DNA from: Mesorhizobium sp. M4B.F.Ca.ET.058.02.1.1
Lineage (GTDB): Bacteria; Pseudomonadota; Alphaproteobacteria; Rhizobiales; Rhizobiaceae
Direction: 5' to 3'
Assembly: GCF_003952505.1 (NCBI RefSeq)
Contig: NZ_CP034450.1
Span: 3,348,001 to 3,412,000 of the forward strand
Length of the DNA: 64,000 nucleotides
Shown: positions 26,801 through 34,575 of the stretch, in pieces
Numbering within the stretch: position 1 is the first letter of the stretch
Layout of the letters: each line of letters starts with the position of its first letter
The notes under the pieces: generated by a model
What the model was told of the DNA's origin: nothing
Seen by the model: the letters and a program-made list of their open reading frames with translations, nothing else
Databases searched by the model: none
Translations under genes and position numbers: made by a program

Positions 26801-26920
26801 GCCGGCACGGCGATCACGCTGCTCTTCCTGCCGGCGCTTTATGTGACGTGGTTCCGGATCAAGGAGCCGAAGCACGATAGCGTGCAAAGCGAAGCGCTGA
26901 CCGAGGGCGGTGCGGCATAA
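23831..26920 (+). CDS. RND family efflux pump (AcrB/MdtB-like permease)
   Basis: 1029 aa inner-membrane proton antiporter of the hydrophobe/amphiphile efflux class. The N-terminal helix (LVWYFMLVFVAAGVSAYLNL) is followed by a large periplasmic porter domain, helices TM2-6 with the proton-relay LGLLVDDAMIAVEMM, a second porter domain, and a C-terminal helix set (ALIGILIRNSVILIVQIEDL). NLGREEDPAF near the N-terminus is typical of the subgroup with paired adaptors. The true start is ATG 23831, overlapping the second adaptor's stop, although the frame is open far upstream. No outer-membrane TolC gene follows, so it must use one encoded elsewhere. Confidence 0.95.
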   Translation: MKGFNLSDWALNHRSLVWYFMLVFVAAGVSAYLNLGREEDPAFTIKTMLIQANWPGASVNETVTQVTDRIEKKLEELDSLDYTKSVTTAGKTVIFVNLKDTTKARDVVPTWIQVRNMVNDIWSQFPQGVVGPFFNDRFGDVYGNIYAFTADGLTPRQLRDYVEDVRTKILTVPNAGKVDLVGAQDEAIYLEFSTRQIAALGLNQQAIVASLQAQNAITPSGVIQSGPERISVRVGGQFTSEESLRAINLRVNDRFFRLSDVATIRRGYVDPPTSLFRFNGQDAIALAIGMKPNANLLQFGEALHEEMNKVLADLPVGVGVHLVADQPVIVEEAVSGFTRALFEAVAIVLAVSFISLGMRAGFVVALSIPLVLAITFTVMAYLGISLQRISLGALIIALGLLVDDAMIAVEMMVARLEVGDNLRKAATYVYTSTAFPMLTGTLVTVAGFIPIGLNNSAAGEYTFTLFVVIAVSLLVSWIVAVLFAPLLGVTILPATMKAKHHDQPGRFTSLFRRVLVLSVRRHWLTIIATVLLFAASIAGFGLVQQQFFPPSDRPELIVDWNLPQNSSITETRDQMERFEGRALVGNPDIDHFSSYIGQGAVRFLLAYDVQPANPYFGQTVIVTKSIEARNRVKPALEKLLREEFVGTDAFVKPLELGPPVGRPVQYRVGGPDIQTVRDLAQEFAGIISANPQLAAPTFDWNEPQRVLRVDVLQDKARQLGITSSDIASALNSTVGGATITQLRDATYLIDVVARSREADRSSVATLQNMQLPTGTGDAIPLAAVANIRYELEQPTVWRRDRIPTITVRAGLVGDVLPATVVNELKPSVDAFIAKLPPGYSVETAGSVEESAKSQGPIAAVVPLMLFVMATILMVQLQSFQRLFLVVAVAPLGLIGVVAALVPSGAPLGFVAILGVLALIGILIRNSVILIVQIEDLVAEGKDRWAAVIEATEHRMRPIALTAAAASLALIPIAREVFWGPMAYAMMGGIIAGTAITLLFLPALYVTWFRIKEPKHDSVQSEALTEGGAA

Positions 26921-26926
26921 TTCGAG

Positions 26927-27673
26927 CTACGCCCTCACAAACCCCTCACTCGCCCTCAGCAGATTGCGCGTATAATCCTCACTCACACGGTGGCCGATCA
27001 GCTGGCTCGCCGTCAGCGTCTCAACCGCCTCGCCGTTCTGCATCACCATCAACCGCTCGCACATATGGGTGATGATGGCGAGGTCGTGGCTGACCATCAG
27101 GAAGGTCAGCTTGCGCCGTCGCCGCACCTCTTCGAGCAGGTTTAGCACCTCCGCCTGTACCGAGGCATCGAGAGCCGAGGTCGGCTCGTCGAGCAAAAGG
27201 ATCGAGGGCTCAAGGATCAGCGCGCGGGCAATGGCGACGCGTTGGCGCTGGCCGCCGGAGAGCTGGTGTGCGTAGCGAAAGCGGAAGCCGTTGCCGAGAC
27301 CGACCTCGTCCAGCGCGCGTTCGATGCGCTTCTCGCCATCGGCAAAACCATGGATGGCGAGCGGCTCCTGCAGCAGGCGGTCGACCGTCTGGCGCGGATG
27401 CAGAGAGCCGTAGGGGTCCTGGAAGACCATCTGCACCTCGCGGTAAAAGGCTTTTTCACGAGTCTTGCCGAGGGTCTTGCCGTTGACGGTGATGGTGCCC
27501 GAAGAGGCGGGCGCCAAGCCTGTGATCGCCCTGAGCAGCGTCGACTTGCCGGAGCCGCTCTCGCCGACCAGCCCGTAGGACTCGCCCTCCCTGACCTCGA
27601 GGCTAACGCCCTTCAGCGCGCGAAACCGGTCGAAGATCACCTCCAGCCTGTCGACGGAAAGCGCCGCGGTCAT
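26927..27673 (-). CDS. Di/oligopeptide ABC transporter ATP-binding protein (DppF/OppF type)
   Basis: 248 aa single ABC domain. Walker [11 protein letters not shown]-loop VFQDPYGSLHPRQTV, signature [15 protein letters not shown], Walker [12 protein letters not shown] and switch His in VSHDLAII are all intact. The start ATG 27673 overlaps the stop of the preceding ATPase (ATGA), which favours it over a GTG three codons upstream. It is the last gene of a five-gene transporter operon and lacks the long C-terminal extension of some OppF proteins. It ends 6 nt from the convergent RND pump gene. Confidence 0.92.
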   Translation of the reverse strand: MTAALSVDRLEVIFDRFRALKGVSLEVREGESYGLVGESGSGKSTLLRAITGLAPASSGTITVNGKTLGKTREKAFYREVQMVFQDPYGSLHPRQTVDRLLQEPLAIHGFADGEKRIERALDEVGLGNGFRFRYAHQLSGGQRQRVAIARALILEPSILLLDEPTSALDASVQAEVLNLLEEVRRRRKLTFLMVSHDLAIITHMCERLMVMQNGEAVETLTASQLIGHRVSEDYTRNLLRASEGFVRA

Positions 27674-28524
27674 GCCGCCCACTCCGGCTTGCGGTCGAGC
27701 ACCGGCAGCGGGTGACGCTCGAAGCCGATCCTCGGCATGCAGTTGAGCAGACCGCGCGTATAGGGGTGCCGGGCGTCGCGCAGCTCCGAAGCCTTGAGCT
27801 GCTCGACCACCTTGCCGGCATACATGACGATCACGCGGTCGCAGAAGGACGAGACCAGCCGCAGATCGTGCGAGATGAAGATCAGGCCCATGCCGCGCTC
27901 GGCGACCAGCTTGTCGAGGATGTTCAGCACGTCGAGCTGCACGGTGACGTCGAGCGCCGAGGTCGGCTCGTCGGCGATCATCAGCTCCGGCCCGGCAATC
28001 AGCATCATGGCGATCATGGCGCGCTGGCCCATGCCGCCCGAAACCTCATGCGGGTGGAGGTCGAAAACGCGCTTAGGATCGCGGATCTGCACCGCCTCCA
28101 GCATGGCCAGCGCCCGCTCGCGCGCCTCGGCCTTTGAGACCCTCTCATGCGTGCGCAGTGTCTCGACGATCTGGCGGCCGATGCTCATCACCGGATCGAG
28201 CGAATATTTCGGATCCTGCAGGATCATCGCGATGCGGTTTCCGCGCAGCGCCCGGCGCTGGCGCGGCGCTATGGAGAGCAGATCGATACCGTCGAAGGCG
28301 AGCTTGTTCGCCGAGACCTCGGCCTGCGGCGCGGTAACGCCCATGATGGCGCGGCCGGTCTGCGACTTGCCGGAACCGCTCTCGCCGACGATGCCCAGCC
28401 GCTCGCGGCCAAGCGAGAAGGTGACGCCGCGCACGGCCTCGACCAGGCCGGTGCGGGTCGGGAAAGTGACACGCAGATCGTCGACCTCAAGAAGCGTGCC
28501 CTTGTCGCTCTTGTTGCCGCTCAT
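27670..28524 (-). CDS. Di/oligopeptide ABC transporter ATP-binding protein (DppD/OppD type)
   Basis: 284 aa. Walker [12 protein letters not shown]-loop ILQDPKYSLDPVM, signature VSGGMGQRAMIAMML, Walker [13 protein letters not shown] and HisLoop FISHDLRLV are present. Methionine in the signature (SGGMGQR) is a common DppD variant. The C-terminal HPYTRGLLNCMPRI is the usual DppD/OppD motif before an Fe-S type tail, but the cysteines for a cluster are not evident. It overlaps the permease upstream and the second ATPase downstream by 4 nt each. The two ATPases should form the nucleotide-binding heterodimer. Confidence 0.92.
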   Translation of the reverse strand: MSGNKSDKGTLLEVDDLRVTFPTRTGLVEAVRGVTFSLGRERLGIVGESGSGKSQTGRAIMGVTAPQAEVSANKLAFDGIDLLSIAPRQRRALRGNRIAMILQDPKYSLDPVMSIGRQIVETLRTHERVSKAEARERALAMLEAVQIRDPKRVFDLHPHEVSGGMGQRAMIAMMLIAGPELMIADEPTSALDVTVQLDVLNILDKLVAERGMGLIFISHDLRLVSSFCDRVIVMYAGKVVEQLKASELRDARHPYTRGLLNCMPRIGFERHPLPVLDRKPEWAA

Positions 28525-29441
28525 TGGTCGCCGCTCCTTGGATCGAGCGCGTCGCGCAGGCCGTCGCCGAGCAGGTTGAAGCCGAGGCTGACGATGAGGA
28601 TGGCGGCACCCGGTGCCGCGGCAACCCACCACTGGTCGAGGATGAAGCGCCGGCCGGACGCGATCATCGCGCCCCATTCGGGCAGCGGCGGCTGCGCGCC
28701 GAGGCCGAGGAAGCCGAGGCCGGCGGCTGTCAGGATGATGCCGGCCATGTCGAGCGTCACGCGAATGATCAGCGAAGAGATGCAGAGCGGCATGATGTGG
28801 CGCAGCACGATGCGGAACGCCGAGGCGCCCATCAATTGCACCGCCTTGATGAAATCCGAGTTGCGCACCGTCAGCGTCTCGGCCCGCGCGATGCGGGCGT
28901 AGGGCGGCCAGGAGGTGATGGCGATCGCCAGCACCGCGTTCTCGATGCCGGGGCCGAGCGCGGCAACGAAGGCCAGCGCCAGAACCAGTTTCGGGAAGGC
29001 GAGGAAGATGTCGGTGATGCGCATCAGGATCGCGTCGGTCCAGCCGCCGGCATAGCCGGCGACCGTGCCGACCAGGAGGCCGATGGGCGCGGCGATGACG
29101 GCGACGAGGATCACGACATAGAGCGTCCAGCGCGAGCCGTAGACGATGCGGGAGTAGATATCGCGACCGAGGTCGTCGGTGCCGAACCAGTGCGCGGCGC
29201 CGGGCGGCAGCAGGCGCGCATTCTTGAGGTCGCCGACGGTCGGCGAATAGGGCGCCAGCACGTCGGCGAAGGCGGCGACCACCAGCAGGGCGATGATGAT
29301 CAGCAGGCCGAGAACCGCCAGCCGGTTGGCGGAGAAGCGCCGCCACGCCACATAGGCGCGGCCGAGCCTTGCCTGCATGCGCGAGGCCGGCCGCTCGCTG
29401 AGCAGCCATTCGCGACGGCTCTGGATAGTCTCGGCGCTCAT
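28521..29441 (-). CDS. Di/oligopeptide ABC transporter permease (DppC type)
   Basis: 306 aa integral membrane protein. An N-terminal OppC-type segment with one helix (LAVLGLLIIIALLVVAAFADVLAPY) precedes HWFGTDDLGRDIYSRIVYGSR, the family hallmark. Then come the BPD transmembrane domain and the EAA loop (AVQLMGASAFRIVLRHIMP). It overlaps its neighbours by 4 nt each. The substrate cannot be told from the permease; peptides or opine/sugar-like compounds are known for this superfamily in rhizobia. Confidence 0.92.
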   Translation of the reverse strand: MSAETIQSRREWLLSERPASRMQARLGRAYVAWRRFSANRLAVLGLLIIIALLVVAAFADVLAPYSPTVGDLKNARLLPPGAAHWFGTDDLGRDIYSRIVYGSRWTLYVVILVAVIAAPIGLLVGTVAGYAGGWTDAILMRITDIFLAFPKLVLALAFVAALGPGIENAVLAIAITSWPPYARIARAETLTVRNSDFIKAVQLMGASAFRIVLRHIMPLCISSLIIRVTLDMAGIILTAAGLGFLGLGAQPPLPEWGAMIASGRRFILDQWWVAAAPGAAILIVSLGFNLLGDGLRDALDPRSGDQ

Positions 29442-30505
29442 GCAGCCTTGGTCCTCGGATCGAGCACGCGGTAGAGCAGGTCGGAAAGAAGGTTGATGCC
29501 GATGAAGACCGAACCGATGATGATGGTGCCACCGAGCACGGCGTTCATGTCGGCGTTCTGCAGCGAATTGGTGATGTAGAGACCGATGCCCGGCCAGGAG
29601 AACACGGTCTCGGTCAGCACCGAGCCCTCGAGCAGGCTGGCGTAGGAGAGCGCGATCACCGTCACCATCGGCACCGCGGCATTGCGCAGCGCGTGGCCCC
29701 AGATGATGCGCGTTTCCGACAGGCCCTTGGCGCGCGCCGCGACTATGTATTCCTGCGCCATCTCGTTCAGCATGAAGGAGCGGGTCATGCGGCTAATATA
29801 GGCGAGCGAGAAGTAGCCGAGCAGCGAGGCCGGCAGGATGATGTGGCGATAGGCGTCGTAGAAGACATCCCACTGCCCCTGCATCGCCGCGTCGAGCAGA
29901 TAGAAGCCGGTGATCGGCGTGAAAGTGTATTCGTAGACGACGTCGAGCCTGGCCGGAAAGGCGACCCATTGCAGCTTGGCGTAGAACAGGACCAGCCCAA
30001 GCAGTCCCAACCAGAAGATCGGTACCGAATAGCCGATCAGGCCGATGATGCGCACGATCTGGTCGACGAGGCTGCCCCGCCTGACGGCGGCCAGAACGCC
30101 GAGCGGCACGCCGATGACGGCGCCGATCAGCGTGCCCAGCGTCGCCAGTTCGATGGTCGCCGGGAAGACGCGGCGGATATCGGTCATGACCGGATTGGTG
30201 GTCAGCACCGAGGTGCCGAAATCGCCGCTCAGCGCACTCTTCACATAGATGTAGAACTGCTGGATCAGCGGCAGGTCGAGCCCCATCTCGCGGCGCGTGC
30301 GCTCGACGACATTGGCCGGCGCTCGGTCGCCCAGCACGGCCAGCACTGGATCGATCGGGATGACGCGGCCAATGAAGAAGGTCACCGCGAGCAGACCGAG
30401 ATAGGTGGTCACCGCGATGACCAGGAAGCGGCCGATCGACGATAAGACAGCGGCGGAGCGGGTGCTGCCGCGCCCGGCCGCCGCCTGATTTTCAACGATG
30501 CTCAC
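29438..30505 (-). CDS. Di/oligopeptide ABC transporter permease (DppB type)
   Basis: 355 aa with six hydrophobic helices. The N-terminal helix is VIAVTTYLGLLAVTFFIGRVIP. Periplasmic ERTRREMGLDLPLIQQFYIYVKSALSGDFGTS is the DppB signature. The EAA motif [20 protein letters not shown] contacts the ATPase. It partners with the DppC-type permease through a 4-nt overlap and follows the binding-protein gene by 18 nt. Confidence 0.93.
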   Translation of the reverse strand: MSIVENQAAAGRGSTRSAAVLSSIGRFLVIAVTTYLGLLAVTFFIGRVIPIDPVLAVLGDRAPANVVERTRREMGLDLPLIQQFYIYVKSALSGDFGTSVLTTNPVMTDIRRVFPATIELATLGTLIGAVIGVPLGVLAAVRRGSLVDQIVRIIGLIGYSVPIFWLGLLGLVLFYAKLQWVAFPARLDVVYEYTFTPITGFYLLDAAMQGQWDVFYDAYRHIILPASLLGYFSLAYISRMTRSFMLNEMAQEYIVAARAKGLSETRIIWGHALRNAAVPMVTVIALSYASLLEGSVLTETVFSWPGIGLYITNSLQNADMNAVLGGTIIIGSVFIGINLLSDLLYRVLDPRTKAA

Positions 30506-30523
30506 GCGGTGCGTCCGCCGGAA

Positions 30524-32161
30524 CTATTCCTTGGAGACCGCCCCGACAAAGTTGGTGTCGAAGCTCGGGCCGAGCGCGAAGCCCTTGATGCTCTTGCGCA
30601 GACCAGCCACTTCCAGTTGCTGGTGGATGATGACGAAGGGGCTGGTGTCGACGATCTTCTTCTGCAGGTCCTTGTACATATCGGCGCGCTTGGCCGAATC
30701 CTTCTCCAGCAGCGCCGCTTCGGTCTCCTTGGTCAGATCCGGAATATCCCAGGCGTTGCGCCAGGCGAGGGTCTTGATCTTGGCGGAGTCGGAATTGTCC
30801 GGGTTCGAGGCGAAGGTCTGGGCGTTGGAGTTCGGATCGAAATAGTCCTGGCCCCAATTGCCGATATAGATGTCGTGGTTGCGGGCGCGATACTTGGTCA
30901 GCGTCTGCTTGCCGTCGCCCGGAATGATCTCAAGCTTGATGCCAACCTGACCCAGCGTCTGCTGGATCGACTCGGCCATGCCTGTCTCCGGCTGTTTGCT
31001 GCGCACGTCCATGGTCACGCTGAAGCCGTCCGCCAGGCCGGCCTTGGCCAGGAGTTCCTTGGCCTTGGCGACATCGAGCTTGAAGGGATTTTCATCGACC
31101 GCGCCAAGGTCGCCCTTGGGCAGGAAGGACTGGTGGATCTCGCCGATGCCCTTCAGGATGGTCGAGCTCAGGGCGTCGTAGTCGACCAGGTATTTGAACG
31201 CCTGGCGAACCTCCGGCTTGGCGAGGTTCGGATTCTTCTGGTTGAGGCTGATGTAATAGACCGTGCCCTTCGGCGCGCTTGTGGTGGTGAGGTCGGCGTT
31301 CTTGGCGACGGCATCCAGGTCGTTGGGCTCGAGGTTGCGGGCGACGTCGATATCGCCGGCCTCCAGCGCCAGGCGCTGCGCCGAGCTTTCCTTCATGAAG
31401 CGGTAGATGACGCGGGCGAGCTTGGCCTTCTCGCCATTGTAGTTGTCGTTGCGCTCCAAAACGACGGCCTCGTTGGCGCGCCATTCACGCAGCTTGAACT
31501 GGCCAGAGCCGGCGTAGCCGGTCTTCAGCCAGGCATTGCCGAAATCATTGTCCCATTTGTAGTCGGCGCTGGGGGTGACGGCGGCGACATGTTCCTTGAC
31601 CAGCTTGCTGTCGACGACCGAGGCAACCGTGGCCGACAGGCAGTTGAGAACGAAGCTCGGCGCATAGGCCTTGTCGACGACGAACTGGAAAGTGGTGTCG
31701 TCGACCGCCTTGGCCTTTTCGGCGACATTGTCGCCGCTGATGCCGAACTGGCTGATGATAAAGGCGGGGCTCTTGTCCAGCTTGATGGCGCGCTCGAAGG
31801 AATAGGCGACGTCGGCGGCGGTGATCGGATTGCCCGAGGCGAATTTCATGCCGGGCTTGAGCTTGAAGGTGTAGGTCAGGCCGTCGTCGGAAACGGCCCA
31901 GCTCTCGGCGAGATCGCCCTTGACCTTGGAAGTGTCGCTGAGGTCGAGGCGGACCAAGAGATCATAGGTGTTGCCGGTGACCTCGGCGGTCGACAGCTCG
32001 AACGCCTCGCCCGGGTCCATGGTGATGATGTCGTCGAACGCGAAGCCCTCGACCAGCGTATCGGCCGGCGTGACGGCAAAGGCAGGCGCGACCAGCAGCG
32101 CGGACAGCGCCGCGCCCGCAAGCAAGGCACGAGAGCGAAGAGCAAACTTTTCCAGCATCAT
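30524..32161 (-). CDS. Extracellular solute-binding protein, family 5 (peptide/opine-type ABC transporter)
   Basis: 545 aa periplasmic binding protein with a Sec signal (to about VAPAFA, residue 29). Family-5 features: DIITMDPGEAFELSTAEVTGN, LAESWAVSDDGLTYTFKLKPGMKF and ASGNPITAADVAYSFERAI. It heads the operon binding protein-permease-permease-ATPase-ATPase. Two Met codons stand in tandem at 32161 and 32158, both after AGGGAA. The 259-bp upstream gap contains a CCTGAG/CTCAGG inverted repeat (32193-32211) but no promoter I would defend. Ligand specificity is unknown. Confidence 0.92.
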   Translation of the reverse strand: MMLEKFALRSRALLAGAALSALLVAPAFAVTPADTLVEGFAFDDIITMDPGEAFELSTAEVTGNTYDLLVRLDLSDTSKVKGDLAESWAVSDDGLTYTFKLKPGMKFASGNPITAADVAYSFERAIKLDKSPAFIISQFGISGDNVAEKAKAVDDTTFQFVVDKAYAPSFVLNCLSATVASVVDSKLVKEHVAAVTPSADYKWDNDFGNAWLKTGYAGSGQFKLREWRANEAVVLERNDNYNGEKAKLARVIYRFMKESSAQRLALEAGDIDVARNLEPNDLDAVAKNADLTTTSAPKGTVYYISLNQKNPNLAKPEVRQAFKYLVDYDALSSTILKGIGEIHQSFLPKGDLGAVDENPFKLDVAKAKELLAKAGLADGFSVTMDVRSKQPETGMAESIQQTLGQVGIKLEIIPGDGKQTLTKYRARNHDIYIGNWGQDYFDPNSNAQTFASNPDNSDSAKIKTLAWRNAWDIPDLTKETEAALLEKDSAKRADMYKDLQKKIVDTSPFVIIHQQLEVAGLRKSIKGFALGPSFDTNFVGAVSKE

Positions 32162-32420
32162 GGTGATCGTTCCCTGTTTTGTTGTTTGTTGACCTGAGTT
32201 CCCGGCTCAGGATTGCAGAAATTCCATCGGGTCGCGCGCGTGTCCCCGGCCACTTACCGTCATGGTTTTTGTCCAATTGGTCAACACCATATCCGGCGGC
32301 CCGCAAGCCGGCAACGCGCATTTGCAAGACAACGTATTGGACCAGAACGAGCCACGGCGTGTCGACCCATGCGCCGGCTAATCGATGCAGCCAATCGGGA
32401 AAATTCTGCTAAATTCGAGG

Positions 32421-33698
32421 TTACTTCAGCACCGCAACCAGGCCAACATCGGGGAAGCAGGTCGCGGCCCTGCCATTCTTCGCCTGCCAGGCGCCGATCG
32501 AGCGGCGGGTCTTGAAACCGGGCAGCCCGTCGGCACTGCCTACGTCGTAGCCCTTGGCCTCCAGCGCCCGCTGCAGGGCGGCAATATCGGAGCGGTGCAG
32601 ATCGCCGACCGGCCCCCAGCTTGCGGTAAAGGTGGCGTCGCCCTTCGCGATGCGATCGGCGGCATGGCCGATGAACAGCGCGTAGAGGTCGCTGGTGTTG
32701 TACTGCTTCAGCACATAGAAGTTCGGCGTGACGATGAAGGCCGGTCCGCTGCGGCCGGCCGGCATCAAGAGGAAGCCCTCGGCTTTCAGCTCACTCGCCT
32801 GGAACGCCTTGTTGTCGGCTCGCCTGATACCCATCGCCACCCAGTCGGCAATCCTCTTGCCCTGATCGGGGCCTTCGAGCGAGCAGGAAACATTGGCCGG
32901 CGCGATCACCTCGGCTCCCCAGCCGCGGCCCCTGACCCAGCCATAATGGACGAGATAGTTGGCGATCGAGGCGAGCACATCCGGCGTCGAATTCCAGATG
33001 TCGGGCCGGCCGTCGCCGTCGAAATCGACTGCATGCTTGAGGAAGGATGTCGGCATGAATTGCGGCTGGCCGAGCGCGCCGGCCCAGGATGATTTCATCG
33101 CATTGACCGGTGCCAGCCCGCGCTCGACGATCTCCAATGCTGCCAGCACCTCGGTGCGGAAGAAGTCCTTTTTCGTCGACATGAAGGCCTTGGTGCCCAG
33201 CACCTCGAAGGCGTCGTAAGGCATCTTGGCCGCGCCGAAGCCGGTCTCCCGGCCCCAGATCGCCAGAAGCACCTCGCCCGGTACGCCATAGCGCTTCTCG
33301 ATCAGCCCCAGCACCCTCGCATTGGCGCCTTCGCGCGTTCGCCCCCCGGCGGTGACGGCGCGAACGGTCTTCTCGGCGAAATAGGCGCCGGGCGGCCCGA
33401 ACTCGGCCTGGTGCTGCTTCTCGGGCGTCGTCGGCGTCTCGCCGGGCATAACGAGGTCCGGCAGCTTGAGGTTCGGCTTCACGCCGATGAAGGCCTCGTC
33501 GAAGGTCTTCCTGGAGATTCCCTTGGCCTTGGCTTGTGGCCAAAGGTCGCTCTGCAGCCAGGTGCGGAACTGGTCGTCGATGGGGGCTGCGGCGGTGGGG
33601 AAGGAGAGGAGGAAAATGAACAGAGCCGCGAAGAGGGAAAGCGCAGCCAGTTTTGAATGCTTGCGTTCTGTCGCGCCCCCCTCTGTCCTGCCGGACAT
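32421..33698 (-). CDS. Lytic murein transglycosylase, MltB type, with peptidoglycan-binding domain
   Basis: 425 aa from ATG 33698. The signal/anchor helix LAALSLFAALFIFLLSFPTAAA is followed by an SLT_2/MltB catalytic domain (catalytic Glu in AIWGRETGFGAAK; FMPTSFLKHAVDFDGDGRPD). A C-terminal PG_binding_1 domain ends at KTRRSIGAWQAKNG. It cleaves glycan strands with 1,6-anhydro end formation in the periplasm. The first ~12 residues (MSGRTEGGATER) are encoded by the arm of a large inverted repeat, which supplies the start codon; a GTG at 33707 is an alternative. The original N-terminus may have been replaced. Confidence 0.88.
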   Translation of the reverse strand: MSGRTEGGATERKHSKLAALSLFAALFIFLLSFPTAAAPIDDQFRTWLQSDLWPQAKAKGISRKTFDEAFIGVKPNLKLPDLVMPGETPTTPEKQHQAEFGPPGAYFAEKTVRAVTAGGRTREGANARVLGLIEKRYGVPGEVLLAIWGRETGFGAAKMPYDAFEVLGTKAFMSTKKDFFRTEVLAALEIVERGLAPVNAMKSSWAGALGQPQFMPTSFLKHAVDFDGDGRPDIWNSTPDVLASIANYLVHYGWVRGRGWGAEVIAPANVSCSLEGPDQGKRIADWVAMGIRRADNKAFQASELKAEGFLLMPAGRSGPAFIVTPNFYVLKQYNTSDLYALFIGHAADRIAKGDATFTASWGPVGDLHRSDIAALQRALEAKGYDVGSADGLPGFKTRRSIGAWQAKNGRAATCFPDVGLVAVLK

Positions 33699-33832
33699 CT
33701 CCCCCACAAGGGGGGAGATTGGCCGTCGCCTTGGCTTTCGCCAATCGCCAACGCTGAAGGAAGAACGCCGCGAGCGAAGCTGCCAATCTCCCCCTTGTGG
33801 GGGAGATGTCCGGCAGGACAGAGGGGGGCGCG
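33672..33832. repeat. 161-bp inverted repeat element (52/51-bp arms)
   Basis: Arm one (33672-33723) reads CGCGCCCCCCTCTGTCC...GGAGATTGGC. Arm two (33782-33832) is its reverse complement with a single one-base gap. The 58-bp loop contains no gene. Each arm contains its own CTCCCCC/GGGGGAG mini-palindrome. From memory this 'AATCTCCCCCTTGTGGGGGAGATGTC' type repeat is dispersed in Mesorhizobium genomes. One arm overlaps the 5' end of the lytic transglycosylase gene; the other ends 42 nt before the recR stop. Confidence 0.9.
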
Positions 33833-33874
33833 AAGGAATACTGTCATTTCCAGGCTACCTCCTCGTTGAAGCCC

Positions 33875-34480
33875 TCAAAACGCCGTCCTCGATCGCAGCG
33901 CAGCGGCTAGCGTGCCTTCGTCGAGATAGTCGAGTTCGCCGCCGACCGGAACGCCATGCGCCAGCCTTGTCACCTTGACCTCGAAGCCGGAGAGCTGGTC
34001 GGTGAGGTAGTGCGCCGTGGTCTGGCCTTCGACAGTGGCGTTGACGGCGAGGATCACTTCCTTGACCTCGCCGCCGGCGACGCGGTCGACCAGCGAGCGG
34101 ATGTTGAGCTGCTCGGGGCCGATGCCGTCGAGCGGCGACAGCGTGCCGCCGAGCACGTGGTAGCGCACATTCATCGCCGCCGCCCGCTCCAGCGCCCAAA
34201 GATCGGAGACGTCCTCGACGACGATGAGCGTGCCGGCGTCGCGGCGCGAGTCGGTGCAGATCATGCACGGGTCGGAGGTGTCGACATTGCCGCAGGTCGA
34301 GCAGATGCGCACCTTGTCGACCGCCTCGCCCATGGCGGCGGCGAGCGGCTGCAGCAGCTGCTCCTTCTTCTTGATGAGATGAAGCGCGGCGCGCCTGGCC
34401 GAACGGGGGCCCAGCCCCGGCACCTTGGCCAGGAGCTGGATCAGGCGTTCGATCTCTGGACCGGCGATTCGCTTGGACAT
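33875..34480 (-). CDS. recR: Recombination protein RecR
   Basis: 201 aa. RecR works with RecO/RecF to load RecA at gaps. An N-terminal helix-hairpin-helix ([20 protein letters not shown]), the zinc finger [16 protein letters not shown] (~residues 60-75), a Toprim domain ([32 protein letters not shown]) and the C-terminal [19 protein letters not shown] all match the family. In many bacteria recR follows dnaX-ybaB directly; here a cell-wall hydrolase gene lies between ybaB and recR. Confidence 0.96.
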   Translation of the reverse strand: MSKRIAGPEIERLIQLLAKVPGLGPRSARRAALHLIKKKEQLLQPLAAAMGEAVDKVRICSTCGNVDTSDPCMICTDSRRDAGTLIVVEDVSDLWALERAAAMNVRYHVLGGTLSPLDGIGPEQLNIRSLVDRVAGGEVKEVILAVNATVEGQTTAHYLTDQLSGFEVKVTRLAHGVPVGGELDYLDEGTLAAALRSRTAF

Positions 34481-34530
34481 CGCACTGATCTAGGATTTTT
34501 CAGAGCGGTTTGGAACATCCACCCGGAGGA

Positions 34531-34560
34531 ATGGTCCGCCATGCTGACAGGGCGGACCAT
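34531..34560 (-). terminator. Perfect 10-bp hairpin between the cell-wall hydrolase gene and recR
   Basis: ATGGTCCGCC (34531-34540) and GGCGGACCAT (34551-34560) pair perfectly around a 10-nt loop, 15 nt after the cell-wall hydrolase stop. There is no U-run downstream on the minus strand, so it may be a 3'-end stabilising hairpin or part of a factor-dependent terminator that separates recR. Confidence 0.45.
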
Positions 34561-34575
34561 CAATTGCAGGTCAGC

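Noticed and set aside
33672..33832. CRISPR-like or insertion-sequence end
   Set aside because: Only two arms in inverse orientation, no repeat-spacer series, no transposase in or near the loop.
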